A DNA stretch of 64,000 bases from Gracilaria vermiculophylla (GCA_019155205.2 JAHNZQ020003147.1:2112275-2176274), one strand, 5' to 3'. Counted from the stretch's first letter, positions 1 through 12,864 are shown. Program-made: numbers and translations. Notes: generated from the letters alone by a model not told the origin.

Positions 1-289
1 AAACCTTAAACCTCAATGTTTCTAAATCAATAATTGGACAAATAATCAATAAAAAAAAATTCAAGTATAAACATATGATTAAAACATTCCATATAGAAGA
101 TATCCATAAGCCAAAAAACAATATATTTGTATGCAAACCTGGCGTACTAGAAAAATCAATGAGATACAGTTACTTTTTCTGATGGATAAAAATTCAACTT
201 GGATGTCACCAATTGTTATAAATTTTATTGACATGATCTAAGAAAAAATCACTCTGAATTCCGGACACGAAACTCTAGAGGCTGTTCTA

Positions 290-735
290 TAATGTTTCAG
301 GCTGGCAAATCAGAATATGGGAAAGCAGATATTGCATTTGTTCGCACACATATAGATTTTGCATGATATAAAAAGTTGTTTGTAACTATAGGCCAGCTTG
401 TAGATATTGTGTACACGGAAGAAGTTTTGTTTTCCAGCGAGATAATTAACCGGTGTACAAATCTAAAGTAGTGACAGCTTGACTACAAAAAGCAAGTATT
501 ACGGTTATGGATTGGCCAGCACGCTCCCCAGACGTGATCCCCATTAAAAATGGATGAATATTCTTATCAAGAACGGTTTTTGGCCACGGAAGGCATTTTA
601 GCGCAGTTTTTGATTTGAAAAACTGTTTTAAGAATTGCTGGGACAATCCATCTATTTTCACAATTAATGACTACACCACTTTGATGCCCAAACGCTGTAT
701 TTTTGTTATCAAGCAAAAAGGTGGAAACACTAGTT
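290..735 (+). pseudogene. Tc1/mariner transposase, C-terminal relic
   Basis: Reading the plus strand across stops gives the classic end of a Tc1/mariner DDE transposase. The hallmark WPARSPD block lies near 510-530, followed by a degraded version of the P-I-E-N block, where the catalytic Glu position reads Lys, and an R-C-I-x-V-I-K block near 690-715. In-frame TGA codons near 479 and 553 replace likely Trp codons. Nothing recognisable of the N-terminal half remains upstream. The copy is a dead 5'-truncated relic, distinct from the better preserved copy that starts at 1124. Confidence 0.6.
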
Positions 736-1123
736 ACTGAGTCGCCAAAAGAGATTTAAATTTCACAAAGTTGTTACGATTTTGAAACGGTTTTTGAACT
801 TGAATTTATTTTATATCTTGATCTTGTAGTCGTACTGTGCCAAAATTCACAGTTTTTGTACTTTGACACCGACGTGTTATGATTTTGAAACAGACTGTAC
901 GTATAAGACTGGCATTTATAACCTATTCATCAAGTTACAGTACACTATGAACATGTTTGTGGCCTCCGGTAACCTAATCACGATAAAGACCTGCGAAGTA
1001 CAATTAAAGTTCAATCATGTTTTCTCTATCTCTTTCAAAAAGCGCGCACTATACACTAGTTTAAATACCAGGATCGTTCCATCTTAGTCTTTTTCACGTC
1101 TCCAAACACCAATTTTAGAAGAA
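736..1123. other. AT-rich spacer with a short direct repeat
   Basis: There is no gene here. The 11-mer GATTTTGAAAC occurs at 778-788 and 881-891 in similar context (GTTAYGATTTTGAAACRG). The stretch probably holds the 3' tail of the first mariner relic and the 5' end of the second. I could not define terminal inverted repeats by eye. Confidence 0.4.
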
Positions 1124-2988
1124 ATGGGACGTGGTAAACCCCTTACCGGTAAAGAAAAAGGAATGATATTGGCTGCCGAGGCTCACTGTTGCTCGCAGAG
1201 AGAAAGTGCTGACACTCTCAATCGCTCTCGAACTGTTATACAGAACTTTTTAAAGAATCCGGGAAATTATAACATGCGTTTCAGAGGATCAAACAACAAA
1301 ATTATGTCACCGACACCCAAAAGAGCTTTGCTTCGTGCAGCATCAAATTCAAATCAGTCTGCTAGGGAGCTTCGAAAATCTCTTTCTTTACCCATTTCTG
1401 TTCGTGGAGTGCAGCAGACCCTGAAGGAAGACCCTAATTTGATATATGAGAAAATGAAAGCAGTACCAATGATGAAGGAAAGGCACAAGAAAGAACGGCA
1501 AATATGGGCTCGTCATAAAATGACGTATTCATTAGAACCGTGGAAAACAAATATCTTTTCTGATGAAAAGAAGTTTAATCTTGATGGTACATATGGCTTT
1601 GCTTACAATAGGCATGACATACGGGAGAAAGATGTTTTTTTTTCAAAAAGACTTAATGGTGGGGACTCTTTCATGTAATGGGCAGCTTGTTCGTATTATG
1701 GTCTAAGCAAGTTAGTGGTTTGCAAAGGAAATATAGGTTCTAACAAGTACCGTGTGTAGTGCAATGGTACTGTTGCGGATTGGCGCCCTCGTGTCTCATA
1801 GGATTTGGGTATATTTTCCTGCGGTGACACCGGTCGTATGAGCTACAGCGGCTCCCGGACTCATTGTGGGGATGCCCCTGTGAAGGGTAGTATTTTCTGC
1901 ACACGTGTAGTGCATTGGCGCGGCGTCCGGATGCGCTATGGCAAGCCGGTTATTACCACACACGTGGACGGGTACTCCCAGCAATACTGGTCATAGCTAG
2001 TTAAGTCTATAACTTATTTAGTAATTTCTACAGACTGTATAAGTACAGTAGCTACCGCTACTATGCGGACAATAAACCTTCGCCAAGGAGGATCTCGGCT
2101 CTGAAACTACCGCTTCGCGGACGGCTCCAGACCCTCGCGGGGTGCTTCCGCCGCAGACAAGGACGGTCAACCAACCTCTTTCGCCGAGGACAATTCTACC
2201 GTGGTTACGGACTTTTTCTTTGTTTGTTTTGGTTGTTTTTCTTGTGTTTTTCTACCTTCGTACGGTCTATATTTTCCGCCCTGCTTGGCAGGTTATTCTT
2301 ACCCGTCCGTGGGACATTATTTATTCGACTCTCGAGTCTGGGCCATGTATCGCGCCTCGGGTCGTTGCTCTATTTTTACTACTACCATTTACACGGACAC
2401 CTCCGCTTGTGGACACGCGGCTCACTCCGTCCAACTTCATTGGTTGACGACCACACCCACCGTCGACTGTGAGTCAAGAAGGGGTCGGCCGGAGTTACGC
2501 CCGGTGCTACTCGACCCTATCGAGGGAGCTTTACCACCTTCGCTACCCATCCCAGGGAGCACGGTTGGACGCCTCGAGTGCTCGCCCGCTTTCCGCGGTT
2601 CGCACCACACTCCGAAATATTACGGAAGGAAATGTTACCATTTGCAGGTGACACATTCGGAGAACTGTTTACGTTTCAACACGATGGTGCCTCTATACAT
2701 CGGTCCGTGTACACTTGAAAGCGGATAGAAGACCACAACGTCGATTTGCGTTCATGGCCGGCTAAGTCGCCAGACCTCAATATTATGGAAAACATTTGGG
2801 GGCTATTGGCTCGCCGGGTGTACGCCAATCAGTGCCAATTTAAGGACGTTGGAACTTTGTTTGAAGTAGTCATTGATTGTTTGAACAAGCTGAAAAATGA
2901 ATATATAGAAACGCTGTACAACTCTCTACAAGAGCGTTGTATTAAAGGGGTAGAAAAAAAAGGGAGAAATGACAAATTATTGAGTTAA
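1124..2988 (+). pseudogene. Tc1/mariner DD34E transposase, interrupted
   Basis: Cut-and-paste DNA transposase of the Tc1/mariner superfamily. ATG at 1124 opens a 184-codon stretch with an N-terminal helix-turn-helix pair and the first catalytic Asp in FSDEKKF (residue 147). A TAA at 1676 interrupts, but the same frame continues into a W-x-x-x-S-Y-Y-G block to about 1755. After an insertion (1755-2612) the protein resumes: FQHDGA holds the second Asp near 2680, and WPAKSPDLNIMEN (2755-2793) holds the Glu. Exactly 34 residues separate Asp and Glu, so this is DD34E. One TGA interrupts that spacer (near 2716). The frame ends at 2988. All three catalytic residues survive, but stops and the insertion make it inactive. 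Confidence 0.8.
1755..2612. mobile_element. LTR-like insertion in the Tc1 transposase
   Basis: About 0.86 kb of GC-richer DNA separates two collinear parts of the Tc1 transposase. It begins TGTGTAGTGCAATGG and ends CGGTTCGCACCACA, so the ends are TG...CA with a short inverted match (GTGTAGTGCA against CGCACCACAC), as in LTRs. Five-bp flanks (TACCG and CTCCG) match at only three positions, so a target duplication is not proven. It does not resemble the A or B LTRs. A motif like its start (GTAGTGCATTGGCG) recurs near 1908. A solo LTR or small non-autonomous LTR element is the likeliest identity. Boundaries are approximate. Confidence 0.4.
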
Positions 2989-4593
2989 GTGAAAGTTCTT
3001 GTTTTGTATTTTAATTAGGTTTCGTCGTCTCTTCTATGTTTTCTATCGCTCTTCGCAAAACGGAAAGAGTCGGCGTTTTACAAAGCTGCACATCTACAAC
3101 TGTTGTTTAGTGGAAGAAACAGACTATTGTATAAAGCTGCTTTCTCTACCATAGATTGTGAGAATAAGAAAGAAGCCGGTGGCCTTATTCTGGTTTTGCG
3201 CACTATAGTAGAAATACAAAACCCCCAATTAGACTTTCACAAGCGAAATACGCTTGTGCTCAGCATGCACAATACGCCGACTCCTGAGAAAGTATGTGTA
3301 TGTTCAGATAACGACTTGACTCCTGAGATTCGGGCGGAGTGCCACCGCCGGGCGGAACTTTCTTTTGCGTACCGCAGTGGAACGTGTGGATGCATTGCAC
3401 AGTTCCTAAGAGAGACAATCGTGGAGCACGAAGACAGTCATGGAAGTCATGTTTTGACGCTGTTGTACTTTATTATACTAGTTTCTGAGTTTTTACACGA
3501 AGTCAAGAGATTTACAAATTCCATAATATAAAGGACCACAAACTTACAAGTCACTTTATTTGGAGAAGGAAAATTGTGGTAAGCATGATGTGGTTTTTTA
3601 TTGGTTAGACGTTGAACGTGCGTTACAGGCCTGCAATGAAAGGCAAAGCTCTCCAGTAAAAGCTGAGATTGCTTGTTTTCTCCCCACTACAGTCTGCGTT
3701 TCCACATTATTTGCCCAGCAGTTGCCGTCGTTCGTCTTCTAAGGTCGGTGATACAGTTTACTTATGACGTCCAGCCCTGCGAAGAATCTGCCTGCAAATG
3801 GCGCCCTATTCCATCAAGATATTCTGGGGTTGCACCGATTAATTTGTCGCTCTTCGTTAATTAAATCATAAAAAGTTTTTGCATTTTCGTTTTGAAGTGC
3901 ACGCCTGTTTTTCGTGAAATTCCTGCATATGGGCTCAAATTGTGGTGCGCTGGAGCTGATGAATGTGACTAGGTCCCGCCGGGTAGTTAAGTATTCTTCT
4001 ATATGTTTAGCAGTTTCATATTTATTTATTTAGCACCACACGCCGCCGCCTACAGTAGATGGTAACCAAAGTTCCAGCTCTATGCATTGCGCTTACTTCT
4101 GAATTTTCCACGCGCAAGGTACATCCCTCAGTGTACGGTTTTTTATCTGTCTTGTCCGCTGAGAGCGCCCATACTTATAGATATCAACAGTCTTACTGTG
4201 CTTGGCTTTTATATATTGATCTTTACGGCCCGCTGTTGTTTATCTTACATCTGCCTCATTTACCCCCAATATGGTGGTACGTCATTCGTCTTGTGAATTG
4301 CGCGACCTGCGCTTACCATTTTCTTTCCAATTTTGGTTCTCCCAAATGCTACCGCCAACCCAAACACCCACCTAGTGAAAATTCTTCTTATACGTCTTTA
4401 GCCAAGGACTGCCGGGTCAATGTCGGTCCCACACCATACATTGCCGTGTTGTTCCTCCGAGAAGCCTCTACCATCCAAATACCTCAGTAGAGAAAGATTC
4501 GATCGTCTTCGTGTGCTTCTGCTGCTTTCAGGCTATTGCACTACAATTGGTGTAATACAGTAGATGCTATAATAATATCGTGCCTGAAGAAGT
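2989..4593. other. Unassigned stretch between elements
   Basis: I see no recognisable gene. The longest open stretch is 3103-3531 (plus strand, 142 codons), and it matches no family I know. Composition changes several times, which suggests old element debris. Inverted repeats of the Tc1 element were not found after its stop codon. Confidence 0.35.
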
Positions 4594-4628
4594 TTTGGTA
4601 CCGTCAGTTCTGCTTTCGAGGTCATAGC
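4594..4628 (-). repeat. LTR of family B, first fragment (split by element A)
   Basis: This 35-nt stretch matches the end of the B-family LTR (TGGTACCGTCAGTTC and following bases). It stops abruptly at 4628, where element A begins. The rest of the same LTR resumes at 15768. Strand is given in the sense of the B element's coding direction. Confidence 0.7.
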
Positions 4629-5365
4629 TGTAGAGCAACGCCCGGTGTCGGGGAATTTTACGACTTTGGTTCATGACCCCGTTGGGGACAGGTGCAGTAA
4701 TATATGATAGTGATGGTGCCGCTTGGCGCGGATGGTCCACGTCGACCACTGGTTGACTGTTTGAGGTACGGCCAAGAACGTGAGAATTTCACATATTTTT
4801 AGAACTCAATTTCGGGATGCCTGACACTGTGCATTACAGTATCTAGCATACCAGCCTCGCGGCCGACGCGCACCGTAATGTTCCCCACCAAGGGTCTCGG
4901 TCCTAAGCTTTTACGTCTTCGGACGCTCTCTACTCCTCATCGGAGGGATTGCCCGCTGCACACGGTAGCTTAGCCGCCTTGCGTGCTGAAGAACCCAACC
5001 TTGGGAGTGTTTCTATCGTTCTCTTGTTGGCCCTCGTACGAGGTATATCTCACCGGATCTCTGGGCATCCCACACCTACTTTCTCCTTTCCTTTTTCGCC
5101 CCGTGGCACCGCCACACTCGAGCGACCCAGCGCTCACATAGGGCCCACGCTCCCCATATATTGGACTCGTACCTCACTGGAGGATTGCGCCTGGTTCACC
5201 GGTTCTCCGCTATACGCCCTCTGCGTTAGTCGTGACGGTGATGCCTCGATTTACAACCGGCTAGTTTTGCCTCACTTGAGGGTGCTCTGTTTGCTGCCCT
5301 GCCTCATAGAGAGGGTGGTTCCGAAAAGCTTCGTGATCTTTTTCCCTTGGAGGCATTACACTACA
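4629..5365 (+). repeat. 5' LTR of element A
   Basis: The 737-bp LTR starts TGTAGAGCAACGCC and ends CATTACACTACA, the usual TG...CA ends. It aligns along its whole length with 15032-15767. Family knowledge says the LTR carries the promoter and the polyadenylation signal. Open frames inside it are accidental. Confidence 0.92.
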
Positions 5366-5368
5366 AAG

Positions 5369-5386
5369 TGGTCTCTCGACTTAGAA
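5369..5386 (+). promoter_or_regulatory. Primer-binding site of element A
   Basis: TGGTCTCTCGACTTAGAA begins three bases after the 5' LTR. TGG pairs with the CCA end of a tRNA, as expected for minus-strand priming. The same 18-mer with three substitutions lies at the equivalent place in element B, which supports it as functional. I could not assign the tRNA. Confidence 0.7.
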
Positions 5387-5427
5387 TCGGTTTGTTAGAC
5401 CTAGTACTCTTCCTACTTTGAGGTACC

Positions 5428-7421
5428 TTGTCTATTCTAGGAATCGCTGGTAGCTTCCGTTGGAACGGTACCATGCCCAAAGGGCCCTCGGATGCACCAC
5501 CTGCCGTCATCCGCAGCCACTCACACGCAAGCGCGTACGGACTTGACCCACGGTTCGTGTCAAAAATCATCATTCGGGGTGGTAGCCGGAAGACTGGGAA
5601 GAACGTGTCTCGGGCCTCCGATCTGGCCCGTGACAGCCACAAGGTTCTGCAACCTCCGTTTCCCATCTTTCAGGATGAGGTGACACCCGCTGTTGCGGCG
5701 TCTCGCCCTATTTAGGGAAGTGCCGATGACCTCCAGGTCAAAAGCTTGAAGGGTCAACTTCGCCATTTGCAGACTGACCATAACGCGCTCGTCGTAGAGT
5801 TCCTGGAACTCCGGGCAGCCGTTGTGGAACACCCTATCAGGGGAATCGCCGAGGATCTTCGCACACTGCGGTTGGATGTCATATCCATAATGGAGACTTT
5901 TGGTGAACCCGCCACATTTGTGGAAAACGTCGACGAGTGCTTTGGCAGAGTCTGCGCTCGTCTCGAGACGGTGAAACAAACCATCCTCATTGACGACCCA
6001 GACCAACCAGCGCCTCGCTCTCAACGTGCACGGACTATCGGAAAATGAAAACGCCGCAAAGATCAGAAGAACTCCCAAGGGGATGGTGACCGTGACTCGT
6101 CCTCCTCAAATTCATCACGAAACCGCTCAGACAATTCCGATTCCTCGGATTCGGATTCCGACGATGACGGTCGGAATTGCACTTCCCCCTCCAAGCGGTC
6201 AGCTGCCACGTGTGGCGCGGTACGCACCCGATCACGGGGAATGTCCCACAGTGGGTTGAAGGAGCTGAAGCCGACGAATCGTCTCTATCGGAAGCTTTTT
6301 TCATACCGGTTCTACCGGCACGAAGATTCTTCGCTGGATCGAACGCTTCATAAAACGTGAAAGGTGCGCAACTGCATCAAACAATGCAGTTGTCGCTACG
6401 CAACAACCACTTCAGTGGAGAAGACCCAATCTTGGTGCTCGACTTCCTCGTGCGCTTTGTCGTGGAAGCCGACGTACTAGGGATGAACGAAGGCCAGGCC
6501 TTCGTTGCACTGCCCTATTTCCTAAGGGGGATTGCAGAGGACCAGTACAACTCAGTATGTGGTTCCTCGCGTGCCTCCGAGGGAGGAGTGACGTGCTGGC
6601 CGGAGGCGGTACAGTACCTGGTGCGCTCGTACGCAACAAATACCGCCATCCTGAATGCAATCCTCGCTCTGAGGGATACTCGCCAATGCCCTGATGAGGG
6701 AGAGACCGAAAACTCCGTACGGCTAGACAAAGCCTCTCACCGCTGTGGGAATGTCTACCCCTCTAGTGAACGCTTTGCAATGTTCACCGATAGACTCATC
6801 CCACCAATCCGGACTCTCGTGGCCCGTGGCTGGGAAGATAAGCCGAATTCAACGTACCTCGAGTTGGTCCAGTACGCCCAAGCGGAGGTGGATGCGATTC
6901 GCGCACGTGGCTCCAAGGATCGGGGGAAGTCCGCCAAAGCGTTGCTGGTGAACACCGGTTCGTCCGTTGCATCCCCATTATCGGGAGTGGAGCCCCATTT
7001 GGGATATGATAATGTTCAGTTCGCGCAGGACGGCACGCTTTCTGTACCTTCCACGGACTTGCCGTCTACCGCAGAGACTTTGTCCGAGACTGCCCAAACT
7101 TGGTCCACGCTGTACGTCGACGCTCCGCGCGTACCGTGCTCGAACGGAATATCCCGCATCCAGCGGCCTGGATGGAAGGACTCTCGCCCCTCAGTACGCT
7201 TTTCGGATGACCGGCAGGTTCACCTTCAACAGAGGAGGTTGGTCCTCATTTGGCACCTCTTCTGTATGCACTGCCACACCTCCCCACAGTGTCTCTTCTC
7301 ACTGAAAGACATGGGGAAGGTGGTGGTGAAGTATGAGGCCCTCACCCCTAAAGATAAGGGGTTGGTACCCATCGCTTCGTACCTCCACGCCAAGTCGGAC
7401 TTCTCGCATGTCGTCCCGTAA
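5428..7421 (+). pseudogene. gag of element A
   Basis: The structural (capsid-like) protein of the retrotransposon lies here in at least three broken frames: 5428-5715, 5746-6048 and 6357-7421. The middle part is helical, followed by a Lys/Arg then Ser/Asp-rich linker (about 6047-6190). The last part has the conserved NNHFSGEDPI block near 6402-6430, matched by KHSFSGENPI in element B. A C-x2-C-x5-C cluster (7266-7295) may be a decayed zinc knuckle. Stops and frameshifts separate the parts. Confidence 0.7.
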
Positions 7422-7700
7422 ACGACGGCAGCGCCACTGAGGCAGTACCCGGCTCGTCTGGTTCGCTGCGCCAATGTGTTTACCGATACTAACCCCCCCC
7501 CACGTGGAAAGCCCTACTCAAGCTATGGTTGCCAAGCAGCCTGGGTCCCCGACTCAGGCGGAACAGGCCCAGGAAAACAAACTGAGGAAGTCTCCTTTTC
7601 GGGAGAGGCGTCCTCATTAGCAGACGCGGATTCGGGACACATCGGTGTCCTGCGTTGCTTGTGGATACGGAAGAAAACCCTCCGTCTCTGGGACTGAATC

Positions 7701-8717
7701 ATGGTGATGGTTAAGCGAAACTATAAAGTCTACGCTGACCTGGGCCTGAACTTCCAGTTTATGGTGTGCACGCTAACCGTTTTGGACACGGGAGCGGGAC
7801 CCATCTTCATCGTCGAGTCCCTTTTACCCCCGCACGTGAGGTCACACGTTCACTCCAGCGTGCCGTTAGACGTCGCCAACGCGAACAACAATCCGTTGAA
7901 AACGATAGGCACGGTCGACTTAGTTGTCCGGCTCGGATCCCTCGTGGTGAAGTTGGATTTCATCGTCTGTGGCTCGCTCGCAGCCCTAGTTATATTGGGA
8001 TGTGACTACTGCGATCGGTTTGAAGACGCCATCCGACCCCGACTGAAGCAAGTGCAGCTCAAGGATGGGTCGACAATACCGATCGTCAGGCTTCCGTTGC
8101 GCCACGCGTCGAGGAAGCACGTTCCTTTCCCTGCCGTGCAGGAACCTAGCATCGCTGCTCGTGAATCGACGAAACTTCGCGTCTCCGCGTCCGTGCGGAT
8201 ACTGCCTGAGTCGCAGGTAATTGGTCAAGTGACTTCCCGGCAACACGATCTCGGGGTTATACAACCCCTGCCCTCGTTGTACGAGAAATCTCAGCCCGCC
8301 ATTGCTAAGGGGACTGTCCAAGTTCCGTGTAATGCCCCATTGGAGGTATTTGTCGCAAACGTGGGACGTACCCCTCAGTACCTGGTGAAGACCCAAGTAA
8401 TTGGAATGGTCACGCCGCGTCCACTTGCAATGCTCCCCACGACGCTGACTAGCGCCGACGTACTCGGTCTGCTCCAATCTTTGGCCGATACCGCTTCCGC
8501 AGAATTCGCCCCGTCTAAGGGGGAGGAAGGCGCAGCAACTGCTGTCACCGTCGCGACGGAGAGAGAAGACCGGACCTCGGGAGTGGAGGAGCGTACTGAT
8601 ACCAGTTACGACAAGCTGGACCCAGTGATGGGCCTCGAGGAATTAGACCTTAGCCACGTGCCCGAATCGCACCGCGAAAGACTCCGCAATATGCTGCGGG
8701 ACTTTATTCCAATGTGA
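7701..8717 (+). pseudogene. Aspartic protease of element A
   Basis: This 338-codon frame contains the retropepsin active site LDTGAGP (about 7781-7801) and the second motif ILGCDYCDRF (about 7994-8023). The end leads into the reverse-transcriptase N-terminus. A TGA at 8715, probably a former Trp codon, ends the frame just before the polymerase. The protease would cut the element's polyprotein. This is the best preserved reading frame of element A. Confidence 0.8.
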
Positions 8718-10080
8718 GACGGCTCACTTGGCGATATCAATGCCACGGAACACCGGATCGACTTGTTGCCGCACACTCGCCTGGTTGCGCAACCCTCATA
8801 TAGGGCCGGCCCGAAAGCTCGGGAGGAGGAGCAGCTCCATGTGGACAAGATGCTCCGAGCCGAAATAATTCAGCCCGTGCAGTCGCCATGGGCGTCTCCG
8901 GTTGTATTGGCGTTGAAAGTGGACGGGACCTGGTGGTTCTATGTCCACCGTGGTTGACTGAATGCCGTAACGGCCCGCGACACATACCCCATACCCCGTA
9001 TAGATGCGTGCATTGACTTACTGGGGCAAGCAACCGTTTTGACGGCACTCGACGCCAATTGGGGATATTGGAAAGTCCCTGTTAGGGAGGAAGACCAGGT
9101 CAAGACGGCTTTTGTTTGTTACTCTGTGTCCTACCGCTTTAAGTGGATGCCATTTGGTTTGACCAATGCACCGGCTAACTTTCAAAGGGCGATCGACATA
9201 TATTGTTGAACCACTCGAAGTGACGCACGTGTTTGATCTACATGGATGACATCTTTATCTTTTAAAGCAATCTGGATGCCAACTTCACTTACGTCAAGGA
9301 GGTGATGACGGTACTCCGCGCCGCGGGGACTAGCCTAAAATTGATGAAATGGGAGTTCTTCACCGATAAAATCAAGTATCTTGGTCATATCATCCTTCCG
9401 GGACAGCTAATGATCGAGCAAGCTAGCATCACATCTCTCACCGAGGCAAAGGAACCGCGCACGCAAACGGAACTCAGATCCTTCTTCGGACTCCTCAACG
9501 TCTACCGACGGTTCATCCCGAACTTTTCGGACACGGCCGCACCGCTTAACGCGTTAATGCTCAAAGGCCAGCCACCTGAACTGGACCCCTTTAACACAAT
9601 ACAAACGGAAGCCTTTCAATCGCTAGTCAGGGCCGTCACCTCGTCCCCAATTCTCTCGCTGCCCAAACTGGGACTACCGTATTCCGTCGACACGGATTCA
9701 AGCTACCACCAAGTGGGATGCGCTCCTTTCTAAACCGCCCCCGACGGGAAACGAAAACTCATCGGGTACTTCTCGCGTTCGCTTAATTTCCACGAATGGA
9801 ACTACTTCATGTTGGAGAAGGAGTGCCTTGCAGTTGTGTGGGCTCTCTCTCTATTCTCCGCCCCTATCTTCTGGGGATACACCTCAATGTATTCACGGAA
9901 CATTCCTCATTGAGGTGGTTGCTAAATATCTTCGATCCATCAGGCCGCCTCATGCGGGGGAGACTCTGCCTTGCAGAATAATGCTTCGACGTCATCTACA
10001 AGAAGGACGCGCAAAATGACCAAGCCTACGCCCTTTTTCGTCTACCCATAAATGAAGAGGCCCTTGCGTTGGAGGACGAC
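8718..10080 (+). pseudogene. Reverse transcriptase and RNase H of element A
   Basis: Reading across stops gives the gypsy polymerase: an early SPWASPVV block (about 8886), LTALDANWGYW (about 9039), a FGLTNAPANFQ block (about 9154) and the catalytic YMDD near 9238-9249. A stop follows at about 9264, and the thumb region continues at 9302-9733 (KYLGHI, then FFGLLNVYRRFIPNFS). RNase H follows with its first Asp in D-T-D-S-S near 9690, a stop at 9731, and further fragments to about 10,000. Several stop codons and frameshifts make it inactive. Confidence 0.82.
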
Positions 10081-10419
10081 GACGAAATCCCGTATTTCGT
10101 TACGGGCTAATCCTCACCTGAGGAAAAGAATCACGAACATGCTCGAAGGCCAGAGTACTGGGAACCGCAGGACGGGTTCGAAAAAGCGCTGATTGAGAAT
10201 GAAGCCCAATCTGGGACACCCCTGTCCGGAAATTTTGTGCCTATCTCAGCCGAAGAGATGGTCCGGAAACAGCAGAGCGATCCCTTCTGTGCGAAAATAC
10301 GGGCCCGTATAAATGGAGGTGCAAAACTGCCCTTCGAGGTACTGTAAACGATATTGGTTGCCTCGTCAGTAGAGTTGAACGAAACCCACAAGTCGTGGTA
10401 CCGAACTCTCTGCAATCTA

Positions 10420-11491
10420 GGGTCCGGCACCTTTTGCATCACGCCAAGTTAGGCGGACATTCCAGAGTCTAGAAACTCTACCTTACCCTACGTAGAGATG
10501 TCTACTGGCCCACGATGGTGCTGGATTGCTACGCAACGGTACGGTTCTGCACCGAATAGGCAAAGAACCAGGTGAGGCTTCGGAAGCACTCCAAAGAGTT
10601 GAAGCTCTTTCCTGCAAGGACCCCTCTTGAGTTTGTCGCGATCGACATCCTGGGCCCGTTCCTTACCACACGGAGAGGCAACAAGTTCTTGCTTGTTATC
10701 ACCGACCGTTTCTCGAAACTGGTTTGGACTGTTCCGCTTAGGCGGATTACGGCATATACCCTCGCGCACGCATTGGTGACGCATTGGGTGTTTGTGTACG
10801 GTCCTCCAGTGGAGTTACTCTCCGACAACGGGAAACAGTTCGCGTCGCGTTTCTTCCAGGATTTCTGTCGCATCCCGGACGTTACGAACCTGTTCACTAC
10901 TACCCACCATCCTCAATGTAATGGGTAAGTGGAACGGTTCAAGCGCAAGATGCTGGCGTCTCTCCGTTCCTACGTTTCCGATCACCCAAAGACGTGAGAC
11001 ATGTACACTGACGCGCTAATCTTCGCGTACAACACAAAAATATTCACCGGACTACCGGAATATCTCCATTTGAATTGGTACTTTTACGCACGCTGCCGCG
11101 TATCGCGTTGGGGTCCAAAGCCACACTTGGCAACTTTCCATCTGTGGGGGACTATCGCGCGCGCTGAAAGGAGTGGTTAACGGAGCTCATCTCCGCTACG
11201 AGACAAGCTGTGCAACGCGCACAGGTTGCCTACAAAAGGGACTTCGATGCCCGCTTACGTCGGCAAAACTCACGCCCTGTCTCGGAGGGAGATTATATAT
11301 TCATTCGCAAGGAACATTATAACCGCTCGAGGGAGAAACGACACAAGCTGTCCCCTATCGCTCAAGGACTGTTTAGGGTAGTCTTCGCATCGATGGGCAC
11401 GACTGTCGCCGAAATCGATGGCGCACACAAGCCATTTTTGCGCGACCACGTCCTTCTGGCCCCTCCGCCCTCATTTGAGGTTTTCCTATAG
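10420..11491 (+). pseudogene. Integrase of element A
   Basis: The decayed H-H-C-C zinc finger lies at about 10,432-10,560. The catalytic core at 10572-10928 has the first Asp in VAIDILGPF and the second in LLSDNGKQF. The usual HPQCNG block is followed by a TAA at 10926, just before V-E-R, where the catalytic Glu sits. The C-terminal part (11210-11491) carries the basic, GDYIFI-type segment that precedes the gypsy GPY/F region. The three acidic residues remain, but several stops interrupt. Confidence 0.8.
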
Positions 11492-11499
11492 TCAGGTAA

Positions 11500-12864
11500 C
11501 CCCGCATTGGCGGACTCCGCAGTACTAGGTACAACTGTAGCGATTCGACCCCTGACATTGCCTCACCCCGCTCGGGGACTTGCAGGTCTTCCATTTAACA
11601 CGAATTCACCGGACCAACCAAACATCCTGGGCTTCCCCAGCCTCCGTTCAAACGCCCTCGTAATACGGTTGTGTACCCCGTTGCTCCTTCCAAGGAGGAG
11701 GAGAAGACTACAACCTCAACTGAGGCTATGGTACATCCGCCGTCGCAACGGGATGAAAACCGTGAGACACGGGAAGCGCGCACCGCATTGCCAAATGTCC
11801 GGAGAGAACGCGCGCTTACATTCGTAGATCCACACCCCACACCCTCACGCGAAGAAAAAACTCAACAACTTGGAGCAAAACGTAAGGCTAGTCGCTTGGC
11901 CTACCCTATCGGGAGATGAACCGCAACCATCGCCTGCCGTCACGAACAGCGCAGCAACGAAGCCGCACACCGCGGGACACGGGGCCTCCCCACAAATGTT
12001 TGGAAAAACCGAAGGAACTCGTGCCGTGGCCACACAAATGGCCGATCCCTCGCGGGGAACGGTCGAGAAGTGCGTACAACGGCGACCGGTACCCAAAACC
12101 CTCGGGCCCAGCAATGGGAAAACGTCGGAGGCCCCCGAACGTCGCTTCGAGAACAACGACGAACCTCTTTCTTCAAGGGTCAAGAAGCCCAAAGCACCGG
12201 GGATGAATGGGCCAGAGGCACGTGGACAACCTCTGCCACCGACAAAACGGAAGGAAGCTCGCTGCCTCGAAATGAGCGAAGCGTACCGCGAAGCACGAAG
12301 TCGAAACCCGAGTCGGGAAGTCGCAAGCCCTGCCCAAACACTTACGCCCAAGTCGGGATCCTCACCCGGAAGCAAGAACGCACTGCCACCAGCGCGTCCG
12401 CATGGCACGCTCACGACCCCAAGTCGGGGATTCACACCCACGTATTTAGAACAGCCGATGCAACCCGCACAGGAGATATCAACCCGCCACGGGGAAACCC
12501 CGCCAAGGCAGCGCTACGAGTACGACGTATACCCCGTAGGGGAAGCCGGATGGATTCACATGGCTCCGGCCGCCGGGCCCGCGCATTCGAAAACCCCGTA
12601 CAGGGAGACTCCAGCTTTGGTGCGGTAGCGACAACCCCGGAAGGCCGGAACGTTTACGCGCAGGAATACGTGGAGGACCCCATCATCGGCCACTCCGGGG
12701 ATCAGGACGGTATACTGCAATATCGCGTGCGCTGGTATGGCTACGCCCCAGAATGGGATACTCTCGAACCGATCGAGCACCTCCCCGGATCAGAACTGGT
12801 ACAGTACCACCGCCGCGCGGGAATTATGCTACCGTCTACGTTGCACAAATCCCACGTTTGGTAA
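11500..12864 (+). pseudogene. Linker and chromodomain of element A integrase
   Basis: A long Pro/Arg/Thr-rich stretch (about 11,600-12,640, in more than one frame) joins the integrase to a clear chromodomain at about 12,664-12,825. The chromodomain shows YVEDPIIGH, then YRVRWYGYAPEWDTLEP and a closing helix with LVQYHRR. Such domains steer chromoviruses to modified histone tails, so A belongs to the chromovirus clade of Ty3/gypsy. The stop is at 12862. The low-complexity linker is unusually long. Confidence 0.78.

Noticed and set aside
2142..2728. Several overlapping plus-strand frames within the insertion
   Set aside because: They overlap in all frames in a GC-rich non-coding insertion and show no family features.
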